This document shows, in pieces, positions 17,627 to 25,942 of a stretch of DNA of 64,000 nucleotides (within the stretch, counting starts at the first letter, position 1; each line of letters begins with the position of its first letter). Under the pieces are notes generated by a model. The model saw only the letters and a program-made list of their open reading frames with translations. It did no database searches and was not told the DNA's origin. Source of the stretch: Phycicoccus endophyticus (lineage in GTDB: Bacteria; Actinomycetota; Actinomycetes; Actinomycetales; Dermatophilaceae); assembly GCF_011326735.1 (NCBI RefSeq), contig NZ_JAANCN010000002.1, positions 186,001 to 250,000 on the forward strand. Direction: 5' to 3'. A program made the translations under genes and the position numbers.

Positions 17627-18427
17627 ATGGGACTTCTCGACGGAAGGGTCGCAATCGTCACCGGAGCCGCCGACGGCATCGGGCGGGCAACAGCCGTGCG
17701 GCTCGCGCGCGATGGCGCCGCAGTCGTGCTCGTCGACGTCAATGAGGCCGGCCTGACTGAGACCAAGGCCGCAGTCGACGCCGAAGCTGGATCCGGGATG
17801 GTCTTCCGGGCCGACGTGACCGACCCGGCGCAGGTGCAGTCCTACGTTGAGGCCGCCAAGGCACTCACCGGCTTCATCGACGCGTTCTTCAACAATGCGG
17901 GCATCCTGGGGCCGATGGCGCCAATCACCGACTACCCGGTGGAGGCGTTCGACAAGGTCGTTGCCGTCAACCTGCGCGGCGTGTTCCTCGGCCTCAAGCA
18001 TGTGCTTCCCGTGATGACCGCGCAGGGCTTCGGCGCCGTAGTGAACACCTCCTCCATGGGCGGCGTGGGCGGACTGCCTGGCCAGGCCGGCTACGTCGCC
18101 TCCAAGCACGGAGTGATCGGGCTCACCAAGACCGCCGCACTCGAGGTCGTCGCCAGTGGGGTACGGGTCAACGCCATTCTGCCCGGCACGATCAAGACCC
18201 GCATGGCAATGTCCGGCGCAGCCGGCATCGACCCGAGGGCCATCGAGGCCGCCATGGACGCCTCCACCCCCGGCAGCCACGCGGGAATGCCGGAAGACAT
18301 CGCCAACACCGCACTGTTCCTGCTCAGCGACGCCTCCGCCTACATCACCGGCATCGAGGTCCCCGTGGACGGCGGCATCACCGCACAGGTCTACCCCACC
18401 GCAGCCGCCATGCGAACCCAGCAGTAG
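17627..18427 (+). CDS. SDR-family oxidoreductase (glucose-1-dehydrogenase/FabG-like)
   Basis: 266 residues. TGAADGIG at 12-19, acidic D37 after beta-2 (VLVDVN, favouring NAD), NNAG near 89-92, Ser142 and Y156-x-x-x-K160 (YVASK). The C-terminal YITGIEVPVDGGITAQ is the classical SDR ending. A purine-rich GGAAGG precedes the ATG. It is downstream of tetR in the same direction and probably cotranscribed. Codon choice looks less extreme in GC than the neighbouring housekeeping genes, consistent with acquisition. Confidence 0.9.
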   Translation: MGLLDGRVAIVTGAADGIGRATAVRLARDGAAVVLVDVNEAGLTETKAAVDAEAGSGMVFRADVTDPAQVQSYVEAAKALTGFIDAFFNNAGILGPMAPITDYPVEAFDKVVAVNLRGVFLGLKHVLPVMTAQGFGAVVNTSSMGGVGGLPGQAGYVASKHGVIGLTKTAALEVVASGVRVNAILPGTIKTRMAMSGAAGIDPRAIEAAMDASTPGSHAGMPEDIANTALFLLSDASAYITGIEVPVDGGITAQVYPTAAAMRTQQ

Positions 18428-18821
18428 CGCGCACTCCCTGTGAGCGCCTCCGGAAAGCCGAAACACCAACGGCCTGCGGGGGTCGTTAGGAGCGTCCCTG
18501 TCGATACAGCACTGCTGTTCTCGTGAGCGAACCTCGGACCACCCAGTCATCGCTACGACCATCTTCATCGATTCGGCTGTAACCCCACCCGAGGGTCCCG
18601 CCGAAGTCGTGTCGAGGATCCGCGGTGGCGGGCCCGGGCCATCGCCCAGAGCCGACTCGCATAGCAGCGTCATAGCCTGCGTATCCCGTCCGCCCAAAGA
18701 CGAATCCGCTGTCCCTGATCTCAGCGGACACGGCTCGCCCCGGACCCTGCTATGACTGGGACTGTCCGTCCAACGGTGTCACCAGCCCAAGTCGCTGAGG
18801 AGCTCAGCGGGAAGGGTCGGG
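18428..18821. other. Spacer between the SDR gene and the IS remnant
   Basis: 394 nt without a gene I recognise. A minus-strand frame at 18486-18731 could encode 81 residues (MSAEIRDSGFVFGRTGYAG...), rich in Gly, Arg and Asp and starting at an ATG. It lacks known motifs and may be a fragment of a gene broken by the IS events. Coding status is uncertain. Confidence 0.35.
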
Positions 18822-19304
18822 ATGATGACCGACAACGCCGGCCCAGTCCAGGTCGAGGTGCCGCGGGACCGGGAGGGCAGCTTCGAGCCAGTGATCGTCA
18901 GGAAGCGCCAGCGCCGCCTGTCCGATGTCGACGCGATCGTGCTGTCGCTGTCCGCCCGGGGCCTGGCCACCGGGGAGATCAGCGCGCACTTCACCAAGAT
19001 CTACCGTGCCTCGGTCAGCAAGGGACAGCGTCTCGAAGATCACCGAGAAGGTCATCGAGGATATGCAGGCGGGATCCTCCCGGCCGTTGCAGCGGGTGCA
19101 TGCGGCCGTGTTCATCGACGCCATCTACGTCAAGGTCTGGGACGGGGAGGTCGGCAACCAGCCGTTCTACGCCGCGATCGGGGTCGACCTGTCCGGGCAC
19201 CGCGACGTGCTCGGGCTGTGGTCCGGCCACGGCGGCGCGGAGGCGGCAAAGTTCTGGATGGGCGTGCTGACCGACCTCAGGAACCGCGGCGTGGCCGACA
19301 TGTT
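18822..19304 (+). pseudogene. IS256-family (Mutator type) transposase fragment
   Basis: The frame from 18822 reads VPRDREGSFEPVIVRKRQRR and LSARGLATGEISAHFTKIY, the conserved N-terminal half of IS256/Mutator transposases. Near 19020 the frame shifts and continues as SKITEKVIEDMQAGSSRPLQ, then AAVFIDAIYVKVWDGEVGNQ, GHRDVLGLWSGHGGAEAAKFW and LTDLRNRGVAD. The catalytic first Asp region (FIDAI) is present, but the sequence stops being IS256 at about 19300, where the conserved continuation (DVLM-VCDGLKG) should come. At that point it joins an IS3 remnant. Confidence 0.85.
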
Positions 19305-19567
19305 CTGGACCCTCACCCAGCGGGCCAAGGACTCCGGCCTGGTGCCCTCCATGGGCTCCATTGGGACTGCTACGACAACGGCCACATGGCATCCGTCTGG
19401 GCACGCATGCAGGTCGAGCTGCTCAACCGCACGAAATGGCGCACCCGGCCGGAGCTGGCCAACGCGACCTTCGACTACCCCGAGATCTTCCACACCGCCA
19501 ACGCCGCCACTCTGCGCTGGGTTACCTCACCCCGATACAGTCCAAGAACCAAACCCCGTCGGCTTAG
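19305..19567 (+). pseudogene. IS3-family transposase C-terminal fragment
   Basis: Directly after the IS256 break the translation becomes TQRAKDSGLVPSMGSIG, then, in the next frame, DCYDNGHMASVWARMQVELL and KWRTRPELANATFDYPEIFH, then, in a third frame, RQRRHSALGYLTPIQSKN. These are consecutive pieces of the IS3-family integrase (rve) C-terminus. Two single-base deletions, near 19362 and near 19496, explain the frame changes. The last catalytic region is thus degenerate and the element is dead. Confidence 0.85.
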
Positions 19568-19685
19568 GAATCCACCCCGGATGACGCCGGGAAGCCCGGG
19601 GCAGGCCAGAGCCTCCATCGGACCCGGGGCGACTCACCCCTTCAGTCCGAGGGGTCACCCCATCCCGTCTGACCTCGGGCTCGGC

Positions 19686-20216
19686 CTAGCTCGGAACGAT
19701 CCAGCCGAGGACGGTGACCACGCCGATCACCGCACAGACGACGAAGGCCGCGGCGACCACCCAGCCGATGACCTGGGCCGCGTCGACCCCGCCCCCGGCC
19801 GGCTCGAGGTCCGGTGGCGCCGTCAGCTCACCCGGCCGCACGACGGGCTCCTCCGGCGACTCCAGCCGGGGGTCGGCGAGGACGGCCTTGGCACGCAGCG
19901 CCTCGACCCGGGGGCTGCGGGGCTCGGCGCGCACCCCGGCGGGGAGGGAGCGCCACATGGCGGCGAAGTCGTCGTCGGCCTGCTCGCGCCACGCGGCGAC
20001 CGCCACGTCGGCCTCGGGCCCTTTGACCCCCGCCGCGAACCACATCGCGCCGGCGCGCGGCAGGTCACCCATCCCGTGGAGGACGTACCCGAGCTGGACG
20101 AGCGCCTCGGTGTCCTCGGTGGCCTCGACGCGCGCGAGCAGCAGGTCGCGCGCCTTCCACGGCTGCCCGGCCTCGAGGTGGGACCGGGCCTGCGCGAGGA
20201 GGTCGGCAGTGCTCAC
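19686..20216 (-). CDS. Conserved protein with TPR-like helices and C-terminal membrane anchor (DUF6584-like)
   Basis: 176 residues from a GTG start (VSTADLLAQARSHLEAGQPWKARDLLLARV). The first ~90 residues look like tetratricopeptide-type helical pairs (EALVQLGYVLHGMGDLPRAG). A proline-rich linker follows, then a single hydrophobic segment near the C-terminus (VIGWVVAAAFVVCAVIGVVTVLGW), so it is likely tail-anchored with the soluble part in the cytoplasm. The arrangement resembles DUF6584 proteins, but I am not certain of the family. Function unknown. Confidence 0.65.
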   Translation of the reverse strand: MSTADLLAQARSHLEAGQPWKARDLLLARVEATEDTEALVQLGYVLHGMGDLPRAGAMWFAAGVKGPEADVAVAAWREQADDDFAAMWRSLPAGVRAEPRSPRVEALRAKAVLADPRLESPEEPVVRPGELTAPPDLEPAGGGVDAAQVIGWVVAAAFVVCAVIGVVTVLGWIVPS

Positions 20217-20349
20217 GACCCCGAGTATGCCGCGCGCGGCGGGGTCGCCGGGGGCGCCGGGCCGAGGCAGGGCGGGCGGCGCGTCGGCCGGCGCCCGGAC
20301 GGGCCTACCGGGCCTCTCGCTTGCCTTTGTTACTGACTGGTAGCACACT

Positions 20350-20366
20350 GGTGAGCAAGCGCTCAC
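20350..20366 (+). promoter_or_regulatory. Lipid-regulator operator upstream of the FadE gene
   Basis: GGTGAGCAAGCGCTCAC contains perfect 6-bp arms GTGAGC/GCTCAC around AAGC, 25 nt before the start codon. It matches the site at 1459-1475 upstream of the Fe-S oxidoreductase in 16 of 17 positions (opposite strand). A second TACTGACTGGTA-like repeat lies just upstream (20331-20342). The pairing of genes implies a shared TetR-type regulator of fatty-acid oxidation. Confidence 0.65.
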
Positions 20367-20391
20367 TTTGTCATGCCACGGAAGGACCGCC

Positions 20392-22263
20392 ATGGGTCAC
20401 TACACGAGCAACCTGCGCGACATCGAGTTCACCCTCTTCGAGGTCCTCGGTCGCGGCGACGTCCTGGGCTCGGGCCCCTACGAGGACCTCGACGCCGACA
20501 CCGCCCGCGAGATGCTCAAGGAGGTCTCCCGGCTCTCCGAGCACGAGCTCGCCGAGTCCTTCGCCGACGCCGACCGCAACCCGCCGGTGTACGACCCCTC
20601 GACCCAGGCCGTGACGATGCCCGAGTCCTTCGCCCGCTCCTTCGCGGCCTACCGGGTGAGCGGCTTCTGGAACATCGACCTGCCCGCCGAGCTCGACGGC
20701 ACCGTGGCCCCGCCGAGCCTGCGCTGGGCGGTCAACGAGATGCTGCTCGGCGCCAACCCGGCGCTCGCGATGTTCGCGGCCTCGTACTCCTTCGCCAAGC
20801 TCCTGCACCACCTCGGCACGCCCGAGCAGCAGAAGCTCGCGCGGCTCATCGTCGAGCGCGGCTGGCACTGCACCATGGTGCTCACCGAGCCGGACGCCGG
20901 CTCCGACGTCGGCGCCGGGCGCACCAAGGCCGTCCAGAACGAGGACGGCACGTGGACGCTCACCGGCGTCAAGCGCTTCATCACGAGCGCCGAGTCCGAC
21001 CTCGTCGACAACGTCGTGCACTTCGTCCTCGCCCGGCCCGAGGGCGCCGGCCCCGGCACCAAGGGCCTCTCGCTGTTCATCCTGCCCAAGTACCACGTCG
21101 ACCTCGAGACCGGTGAGCTCGGCGAGCGCAACGGCGTCTACGTGACCAACGTCGAGAAGAAGATGGGCCTGAAGGTCTCCCCGACCTGCGAGCTGACCTT
21201 CGGTGGCGAGGCCCCGGCCGTCGGCACCCTCCTCGGCGACGTCCACGACGGCATCGCCCAGATGTTCCACGTCATCGAGAACGCCCGGATGATGGTGGGC
21301 ACCAAGGCGATCGCCACCCTCTCCAGCGGCTACCTCAACGCCCTCGGGTACGCCAAGGAGCGCGTCCAGGGCGCCGACCTGACCCAGATGTCGGACAAGA
21401 CGGCGCCGCGGGTCACGATCACCCACCACCCCGACGTGCGTCGCTCGCTGATGCTCCAGAAGGCCTACGCCGAGGGGCTGCGGGCGCTCGTCCTCTACAC
21501 GGCGACCCAGCAGGACGTCGTCGACCAGCACGTGCTCACCACCGGTGAGGAGACCTTCGAGGAGGGCTCCGCGGCCGACGTCGCCAACCGGGTCAACGAC
21601 CTGCTCCTGCCGATCGTCAAGGGGCTGGGGTCCGAGCGGGCCTGGGTGCTCCTCGGGACCGAGTCGCTGCAGACCTACGGCGGGTCCGGCTTCCTCCAGG
21701 ACTACCCGGTCGAGCAGTACGTCCGCGACGCGAAGATCGACACGCTCTACGAGGGCACGACCGCCATCCAGGGCATGGACTTCTTCTTCCGCAAGATCGT
21801 CCGGGACAAGGGCCAGGCGCTCACCTACCTCGCGACCCAGATGCAGGAGTTCGCCAAGGACCTCGGCGCCCACGGCGGCCGGATCGACCGCGAGCGCGAG
21901 CTGCTCGGCCAGGGCGTCGAGGACGTCCAGGGCATCCTCGGGTACATGGTCGGCGAGCTGATGAAGTCCGACCCGCGCCAGGGCGGTGACCTGCCGAACA
22001 TCTACAAGGTCGGGCAGAACACGACCCGCCTGCTCCTCGGCGCCGGTGACCTCGTCGTCGGGTGGCTCCTGCTGCGCCAGGCCGCGGTCGCGCTCGACGC
22101 GCTCGAGGCCGGGGCCGAGGGCAAGGACCGCGACTTCTACGAGGGCAAGGTCGCCGCGGCGCGCTTCTACGCCCGCCAGGTGCTTCCCCGGCTCTCGGCC
22201 GAGCGCGCGATGGCCGAGGCCACCGACAACGACCTCATGGACGTGCCCGAGTCGGCCTTCTGA
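20392..22263 (+). CDS. Acyl-CoA dehydrogenase, long FadE5-like form with C-terminal extension
   Basis: 623 residues, about 200 longer than a classic acyl-CoA dehydrogenase, as in the FadE5/AidB-like class. The N-terminal lid helix is [20 protein letters not shown]. The FAD/substrate strand is [15 protein letters not shown], and the catalytic base region is [18 protein letters not shown]. It catalyses the first step of beta-oxidation and passes electrons to ETF. The start at 20392 follows a GGAAGGA. The upstream operator links it to the Fe-S oxidoreductase at 1.5 kb, the likely electron acceptor side. The gene is convergent with an acyl-CoA ligase. Confidence 0.93.
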   Translation: MGHYTSNLRDIEFTLFEVLGRGDVLGSGPYEDLDADTAREMLKEVSRLSEHELAESFADADRNPPVYDPSTQAVTMPESFARSFAAYRVSGFWNIDLPAELDGTVAPPSLRWAVNEMLLGANPALAMFAASYSFAKLLHHLGTPEQQKLARLIVERGWHCTMVLTEPDAGSDVGAGRTKAVQNEDGTWTLTGVKRFITSAESDLVDNVVHFVLARPEGAGPGTKGLSLFILPKYHVDLETGELGERNGVYVTNVEKKMGLKVSPTCELTFGGEAPAVGTLLGDVHDGIAQMFHVIENARMMVGTKAIATLSSGYLNALGYAKERVQGADLTQMSDKTAPRVTITHHPDVRRSLMLQKAYAEGLRALVLYTATQQDVVDQHVLTTGEETFEEGSAADVANRVNDLLLPIVKGLGSERAWVLLGTESLQTYGGSGFLQDYPVEQYVRDAKIDTLYEGTTAIQGMDFFFRKIVRDKGQALTYLATQMQEFAKDLGAHGGRIDRERELLGQGVEDVQGILGYMVGELMKSDPRQGGDLPNIYKVGQNTTRLLLGAGDLVVGWLLLRQAAVALDALEAGAEGKDRDFYEGKVAAARFYARQVLPRLSAERAMAEATDNDLMDVPESAF

Positions 22264-22278
22264 GGCCCCCGCTCCCGC

Positions 22279-22306
22279 GGCCCGCTCCCCGACGTGGGGG
22301 CGGGCC
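22279..22306. terminator. Bidirectional hairpin between convergent fadE-like and ligase genes
   Basis: GGCCCGC at 22279-22285 pairs with GCGGGCC at 22300-22306, extended inside by CCCC/GGGG around a short loop. It lies in the 58-nt gap between the stop codons at 22263 and 22322, well placed to end transcription in both directions. Confidence 0.6.
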
Positions 22307-22321
22307 GCCGACGTCCGGAGC

Positions 22322-23851
22322 TCAGGAGGCGCTCTCGAGGCGGTCGCGCAGGACGCGCTTGAGCAGCTTGCCGCTCTGGTTGCGCGGGAGCTCGTCGGCG
22401 AAGACGACCCGCTTGGGCACCTTGAACGAGGCGAGCGAGCCTCGGGCGTGGGCGATGATCCCCGCCTCGTCGACGTCGTGCCCGGGCCGGCGCACGACGA
22501 CGGCCGTGACCGCCTCGATCCACCGCTCGTCGGGCGTCGCGACGACGGCGACCTCCGCGACGGCCGGGTGGCTGTAGACGGCGTCCTCGACCTCGCGCGA
22601 GGCCACGAGGACCCCGCCGGTGTTGATGACGTCCTTGATCCGGTCGACGACCGTGACGTACCCGTCCTCGTCGCGCACCACCATGTCGCCGGAGTGGAAC
22701 CAGCCGTCGCGGAAGGCCTCGGCGGTCACCTCCGGCTTGTTCCAGTACCCGACGCACAGCTGCGGGGAGCGGTAGAGCAGCTCGCCCCGCTCCCCCGGCG
22801 CCACGTCCCTGCCCTCCTCGTCGACGACCCGAGCCTGCACGAACAGCACCGTCCGGCCGCAGGACTCCGGCCGCTCGAGGTGCTCGTGCGGCAGGAGGAC
22901 CGTGGCCAGCGGCCCGATCTCGCTCTGCCCGAAGCAGTTGTAGAACCCGATGTCCGGCAGCCGGGCAGCGAGCCGCTCGCGCACCGGGCCGGGCATCACC
23001 GAGGCGCCGTAGTACGCCTTGCGCAGGCTCGTCAGGTCGGCCGTCTCGAGCGCCTCGTGGTTGGCGAGCGGGACCCACACCGTCGGCGCGAGGAAGAGCG
23101 CGTGGTGGTGGTCCTCGGCGACCCGGCGGAGCAGCTCGGGCACGTCCGGCTTGGGCAGCAGCGTGTTGCGGCACCCGACCGCGAGCGAGGGCAGGAGGAA
23201 GACGTGCATCTGGGCCGAGTGGTAGAGCGGCATGCAGTGCAGCGGGTCGTCGCCCTCGCCGATGCCGAGGGAGGCGATGCACGAGACGTACTCGTGGACG
23301 AGGGCGCGGTGGGTCATCATCGCCCCCTTCGGGGCCGACGTCGTGCCCGAGGTGTAGAGCAGCTGGACCAGGTCGGTGTCCTCCACCTCGACCTCGAGCG
23401 GCGGGACCTCCCCGGTGCTCCACCGGGCGAGCACCGCCTCGTCGCTCCCGTGCAGCAGGAGCACCTGCTCGAGCACCGTGCGCTCGCGGACCGCCTCGAC
23501 CCCGGCCCGCAGCGGCTCGTCGACGAGCGCGACCCGTGCGCCGGAGTCCGCGAGCAGGTAGGCCAGCTCGCCACCGGTCAGGGCGAAGTTCACCGGCACG
23601 TGGACCAGCCCGGCCCGGGCGCAGCCGAGGAAGGCCAGCAGGTAGGCGTCCGAGTTCAGCCCGACGGTGGCGACCCGGTCACCGCGGACGAGCCCCAGCG
23701 AGAGCAGGTGCGCCGCGGCCCGGGTCGTCGCCGCGTCGAGCTCGGTGTAGCTCCACTCCCGGTCGGCGAACCGCAGGGCCACCCGGTCACCGAACCTGCC
23801 GGCACTGCGCCGGATGATGTCGTCGACGGTGCTCGACCGTGGTCCGCTCAT
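22322..23851 (-). CDS. Fatty-acyl-CoA synthetase (AMP-dependent ligase, FadD type)
   Basis: 509 residues. Phosphate-binding loop YTSGTTSAPKGAMMTH, the adenylate motif FYNCFGQSEIGPL, WFHSGDMVVRDEDGYVTVVDR, and the C-terminal catalytic lysine in NQSGKLLKR. These order as in the ANL superfamily. It activates fatty or related carboxylic acids to CoA thioesters, feeding the adjacent acyl-CoA dehydrogenase. No signal or membrane segment. Chain-length preference cannot be read from sequence. No operator like that of the FadE gene is seen at its start. Confidence 0.92.
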   Translation of the reverse strand: MSGPRSSTVDDIIRRSAGRFGDRVALRFADREWSYTELDAATTRAAAHLLSLGLVRGDRVATVGLNSDAYLLAFLGCARAGLVHVPVNFALTGGELAYLLADSGARVALVDEPLRAGVEAVRERTVLEQVLLLHGSDEAVLARWSTGEVPPLEVEVEDTDLVQLLYTSGTTSAPKGAMMTHRALVHEYVSCIASLGIGEGDDPLHCMPLYHSAQMHVFLLPSLAVGCRNTLLPKPDVPELLRRVAEDHHHALFLAPTVWVPLANHEALETADLTSLRKAYYGASVMPGPVRERLAARLPDIGFYNCFGQSEIGPLATVLLPHEHLERPESCGRTVLFVQARVVDEEGRDVAPGERGELLYRSPQLCVGYWNKPEVTAEAFRDGWFHSGDMVVRDEDGYVTVVDRIKDVINTGGVLVASREVEDAVYSHPAVAEVAVVATPDERWIEAVTAVVVRRPGHDVDEAGIIAHARGSLASFKVPKRVVFADELPRNQSGKLLKRVLRDRLESAS

Positions 23852-23924
23852 GCCCGGACCCTAGGTGCGGGCGGTGGGGGCGTCAACGAGCCCGGCCGGG
23901 CCGCGCGCCGGGGACGAGGGACGA

Positions 23925-23962
23925 GCGACGGCCCGCCCCCGGGGGAGGGGGCGGGCCGTCGC
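23925..23962 (-). terminator. Strong 16-bp hairpin after the DUF6458 gene
   Basis: GCGACGGCCCGCCCCC at 23925-23940 is perfectly complementary to 23947-23962, leaving a 6-nt loop. It lies 18 nt after the stop of the minus-strand small membrane protein gene and before the ligase start, acting as its terminator. Confidence 0.75.
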
Positions 23963-23980
23963 GCTGGTGCCGGTGGGGCG

Positions 23981-24235
23981 TCAGTGCGGGTCGACGTCCG
24001 TGCGGTCCACGCGCGTCCCGGTGTTCGGGTCGACGTGGCTCTCGCGGGTCGTCGTGACCCCGCCGCGCTGCCGGGTGCCCTGCATGAGGAAGGACAGGAT
24101 GATGGCGAGCACGCCGCCGATGATCAGGATGATCCCGATCACGCTGAGGTTGATGCCGGCCACGGCGGTGCTGCCCACGGCGAAGAGCAGGATGGCGCCG
24201 AGCACGAGCAGGAAGATGCCGAGTCCGATGTACAT
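23981..24235 (-). CDS. Small two-span membrane protein (DUF6458-like)
   Basis: 84 residues: MYIGLGIFLLVLGAILLFAV and then LSVIGIILIIGGVLAIILSF form two membrane segments joined by a short loop. A polar tail follows, with HVDPNTGTRVDRTDVDPH. AGGAGA precedes the ATG at the right distance, which decides the start. This organisation matches the DUF6458 family common in actinomycetes; its function is unknown. It is monocistronic, ending in a strong hairpin. Confidence 0.8.
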   Translation of the reverse strand: MYIGLGIFLLVLGAILLFAVGSTAVAGINLSVIGIILIIGGVLAIILSFLMQGTRQRGGVTTTRESHVDPNTGTRVDRTDVDPH

Positions 24236-24324
24236 GGGGGTCTCCTCTGGGTACGGGGACGGGCTGGCCAACCGACCCTACCTGCAGGGACATCCCGCGT
24301 CGAACGTTTGTGCAGGCAAGTTGC

Positions 24325-24364
24325 GAGTGCGCACGCGGGTATCGAGGCGGCTGCCCGTGCGAGG
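24325..24364. repeat. Possible degenerate copy of the 40-bp palindromic-end repeat
   Basis: GAGTGCGCAC begins a 40-nt stretch whose other end reads CGTGCGAGG instead of TGCGCACTC, and the interior matches other copies poorly. One arm is therefore preserved and the other decayed. It lies between the FAD-oxidase stop and the DUF6458 start. Confidence 0.3.
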
Positions 24365-24371
24365 GCCGTCC

Positions 24372-25742
24372 TCAGACGAACGAGCCCGGGTTGAGGATGC
24401 CGTCGGGGTCGAGCGCCGCCTTGACCCGGCGGTTGAGCGCCATCACCTCCGGGCCCAGCTGGTGCTCGAGGCAGCCGGCCTTGAGGCGCCCCACCCCGTG
24501 CTCGCCGGTGATCGTGCCACCGAGCCGGATCGCGGCGTGCATGACGTCGTCGAACGCCAGCCGGGCGCGGCGCTCGGCGTCGTGGTCGGTGGGGTCGTAG
24601 ACGATCGCCGGGTGGGTGTTGCCGTCGCCGGCGTGGGCGACGACGGGGATCTCCACGGCGTGCCGCTGCGCGATGGCCTCGAGCTCGGCGAGCAGCGCCG
24701 GCAGGTGGGGCACGGGCACCCCGACGTCCTCGGGCAGCACGGCACCGCGTTGCTCGAGGGCGGTGAAGTGCGCCCGCCGGGCCTGGACGAACATCTCGGC
24801 CTCCTCGGGGTCGTCGGTGGCGACGACCTCCTTCGCACCACTCACCTCACAGGCGGTGACGATCACCTCGACCTCCTCCGCACGGGAGGGCCCCGGTGCA
24901 TCCGACTGGATGAGCAGGAGCGCGCCGGCGTCACGGTCCAGACCCATCGGTTGGAAGTCCTCGACGGCGTTGACCGAGGCGCGGTCCATGAGCTCGACCA
25001 TCGAGGCGCGCACCGTGCGGCCGAGCTCGACGACCGCGGCGGCCGCGGCGGCGACGGTGGGGAAGAACGCGACGACCGTCGAGCGCGGCGCCTGCGCGGG
25101 GACGAGGCGCAGGACCGCGCGGGTGACCACCCCGAGGGTGCCCTCGGAGCCGACGAACAGCTTGAGCAGCGAGAGGCCTGCGACGTCCTTGACGCGTGGC
25201 CCGCCGAGGGTGAGCAGGGTGCCGTCGGCGAGGACGACGTCGAGGCCGAGGACGTAGTCGGTCGTCACCCCGTACTTGACGCAGCACAGGCCGCCGGCGT
25301 TCGTCGCGATGTTGCCGCCGATGGAGCAGATCTCGAACGAGCTGGGGTCCGGCGGGTACCACAACCCGTGGGCGGCCGCGGCCCGCTTGACCTCGACGTT
25401 GAGCGCCCCGGGCTCGACGACGGCCACCCGCGCGGCCACGTCGACCTCGACGGCGCGCATCCGTTCCAGGCTGAGCACCACCGCTCCCTCGACGCCCATC
25501 GACCCGCCCGAGAGCGAGGTGCCCGCCCCTCGGGGGACGACCCCGATGCCGTGCCGGGTGGCCCAGCGCAGCGTCTCCTGGACGTGCTCGGCGCTCTCGG
25601 CGCGGACGGCGGCGAGCGGCATTCCGGCGCGCGCGTCGTGCGTCCAGTCGTGGCGGTACTTCTCCACGACGTCCGGCTCGGTCGCGACGACCCCGGCGGG
25701 CAGGGCCTGCGCGAGCTCGGTGACGGCGTCAGCGGCGTCCAT
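24372..25742 (-). CDS. FAD-linked oxidase, GlcD/D-lactate dehydrogenase type
   Basis: 456 residues. The PCMH FAD-binding domain shows GVVPRGAGTSLSGGSMG and GNIATNAGGLCCVKYGVTTDYVLGL. The C-terminal FAD-oxidase domain ends GTITGEHGVGRLKAGCLEHQ, with the His-rich HAGDGNTHPAI segment before it. Such enzymes oxidise D-2-hydroxyacids (glycolate, D-lactate). No Fe-S partner subunit (GlcF) is next to it. The start MDAADAVTEL at 25742 is preferred; an in-frame extension upstream has no domain similarity. Confidence 0.88.
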   Translation of the reverse strand: MDAADAVTELAQALPAGVVATEPDVVEKYRHDWTHDARAGMPLAAVRAESAEHVQETLRWATRHGIGVVPRGAGTSLSGGSMGVEGAVVLSLERMRAVEVDVAARVAVVEPGALNVEVKRAAAAHGLWYPPDPSSFEICSIGGNIATNAGGLCCVKYGVTTDYVLGLDVVLADGTLLTLGGPRVKDVAGLSLLKLFVGSEGTLGVVTRAVLRLVPAQAPRSTVVAFFPTVAAAAAAVVELGRTVRASMVELMDRASVNAVEDFQPMGLDRDAGALLLIQSDAPGPSRAEEVEVIVTACEVSGAKEVVATDDPEEAEMFVQARRAHFTALEQRGAVLPEDVGVPVPHLPALLAELEAIAQRHAVEIPVVAHAGDGNTHPAIVYDPTDHDAERRARLAFDDVMHAAIRLGGTITGEHGVGRLKAGCLEHQLGPEVMALNRRVKAALDPDGILNPGSFV

Positions 25743-25820
25743 CCCCACACTCTCCCACCCCTCCTCCTTCAAGGGCGCGTTCGCGGTGGCCCGTCGCCAG
25801 AGCCTCCCCCCACTCGCCGC

Positions 25821-25860
25821 GAGTGCGCACCTGGTCGCTAGAGCAGCCGCCTGCGCACTC
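25821..25860. repeat. 40-bp repeat with 9-bp palindromic ends (copy A)
   Basis: Begins GAGTGCGCA and ends TGCGCACTC, exact inverted repeats, with a 22-bp interior (CTGGTCGCTAGAGCAGCCGC core). It matches copy B at 26853-26892 in 35 of 40 positions, same orientation. It lies between the divergent FAD-oxidase and AbiEi-like genes. Confidence 0.85.
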
Positions 25861-25942
25861 ATCACCGGGTTGTCCCGCGTACTCGTCCTCGGGCTGTGGA
25901 GAACTCCGCGGCGGCTCCCCGCCTCCCGGCCACACTCCGGGG

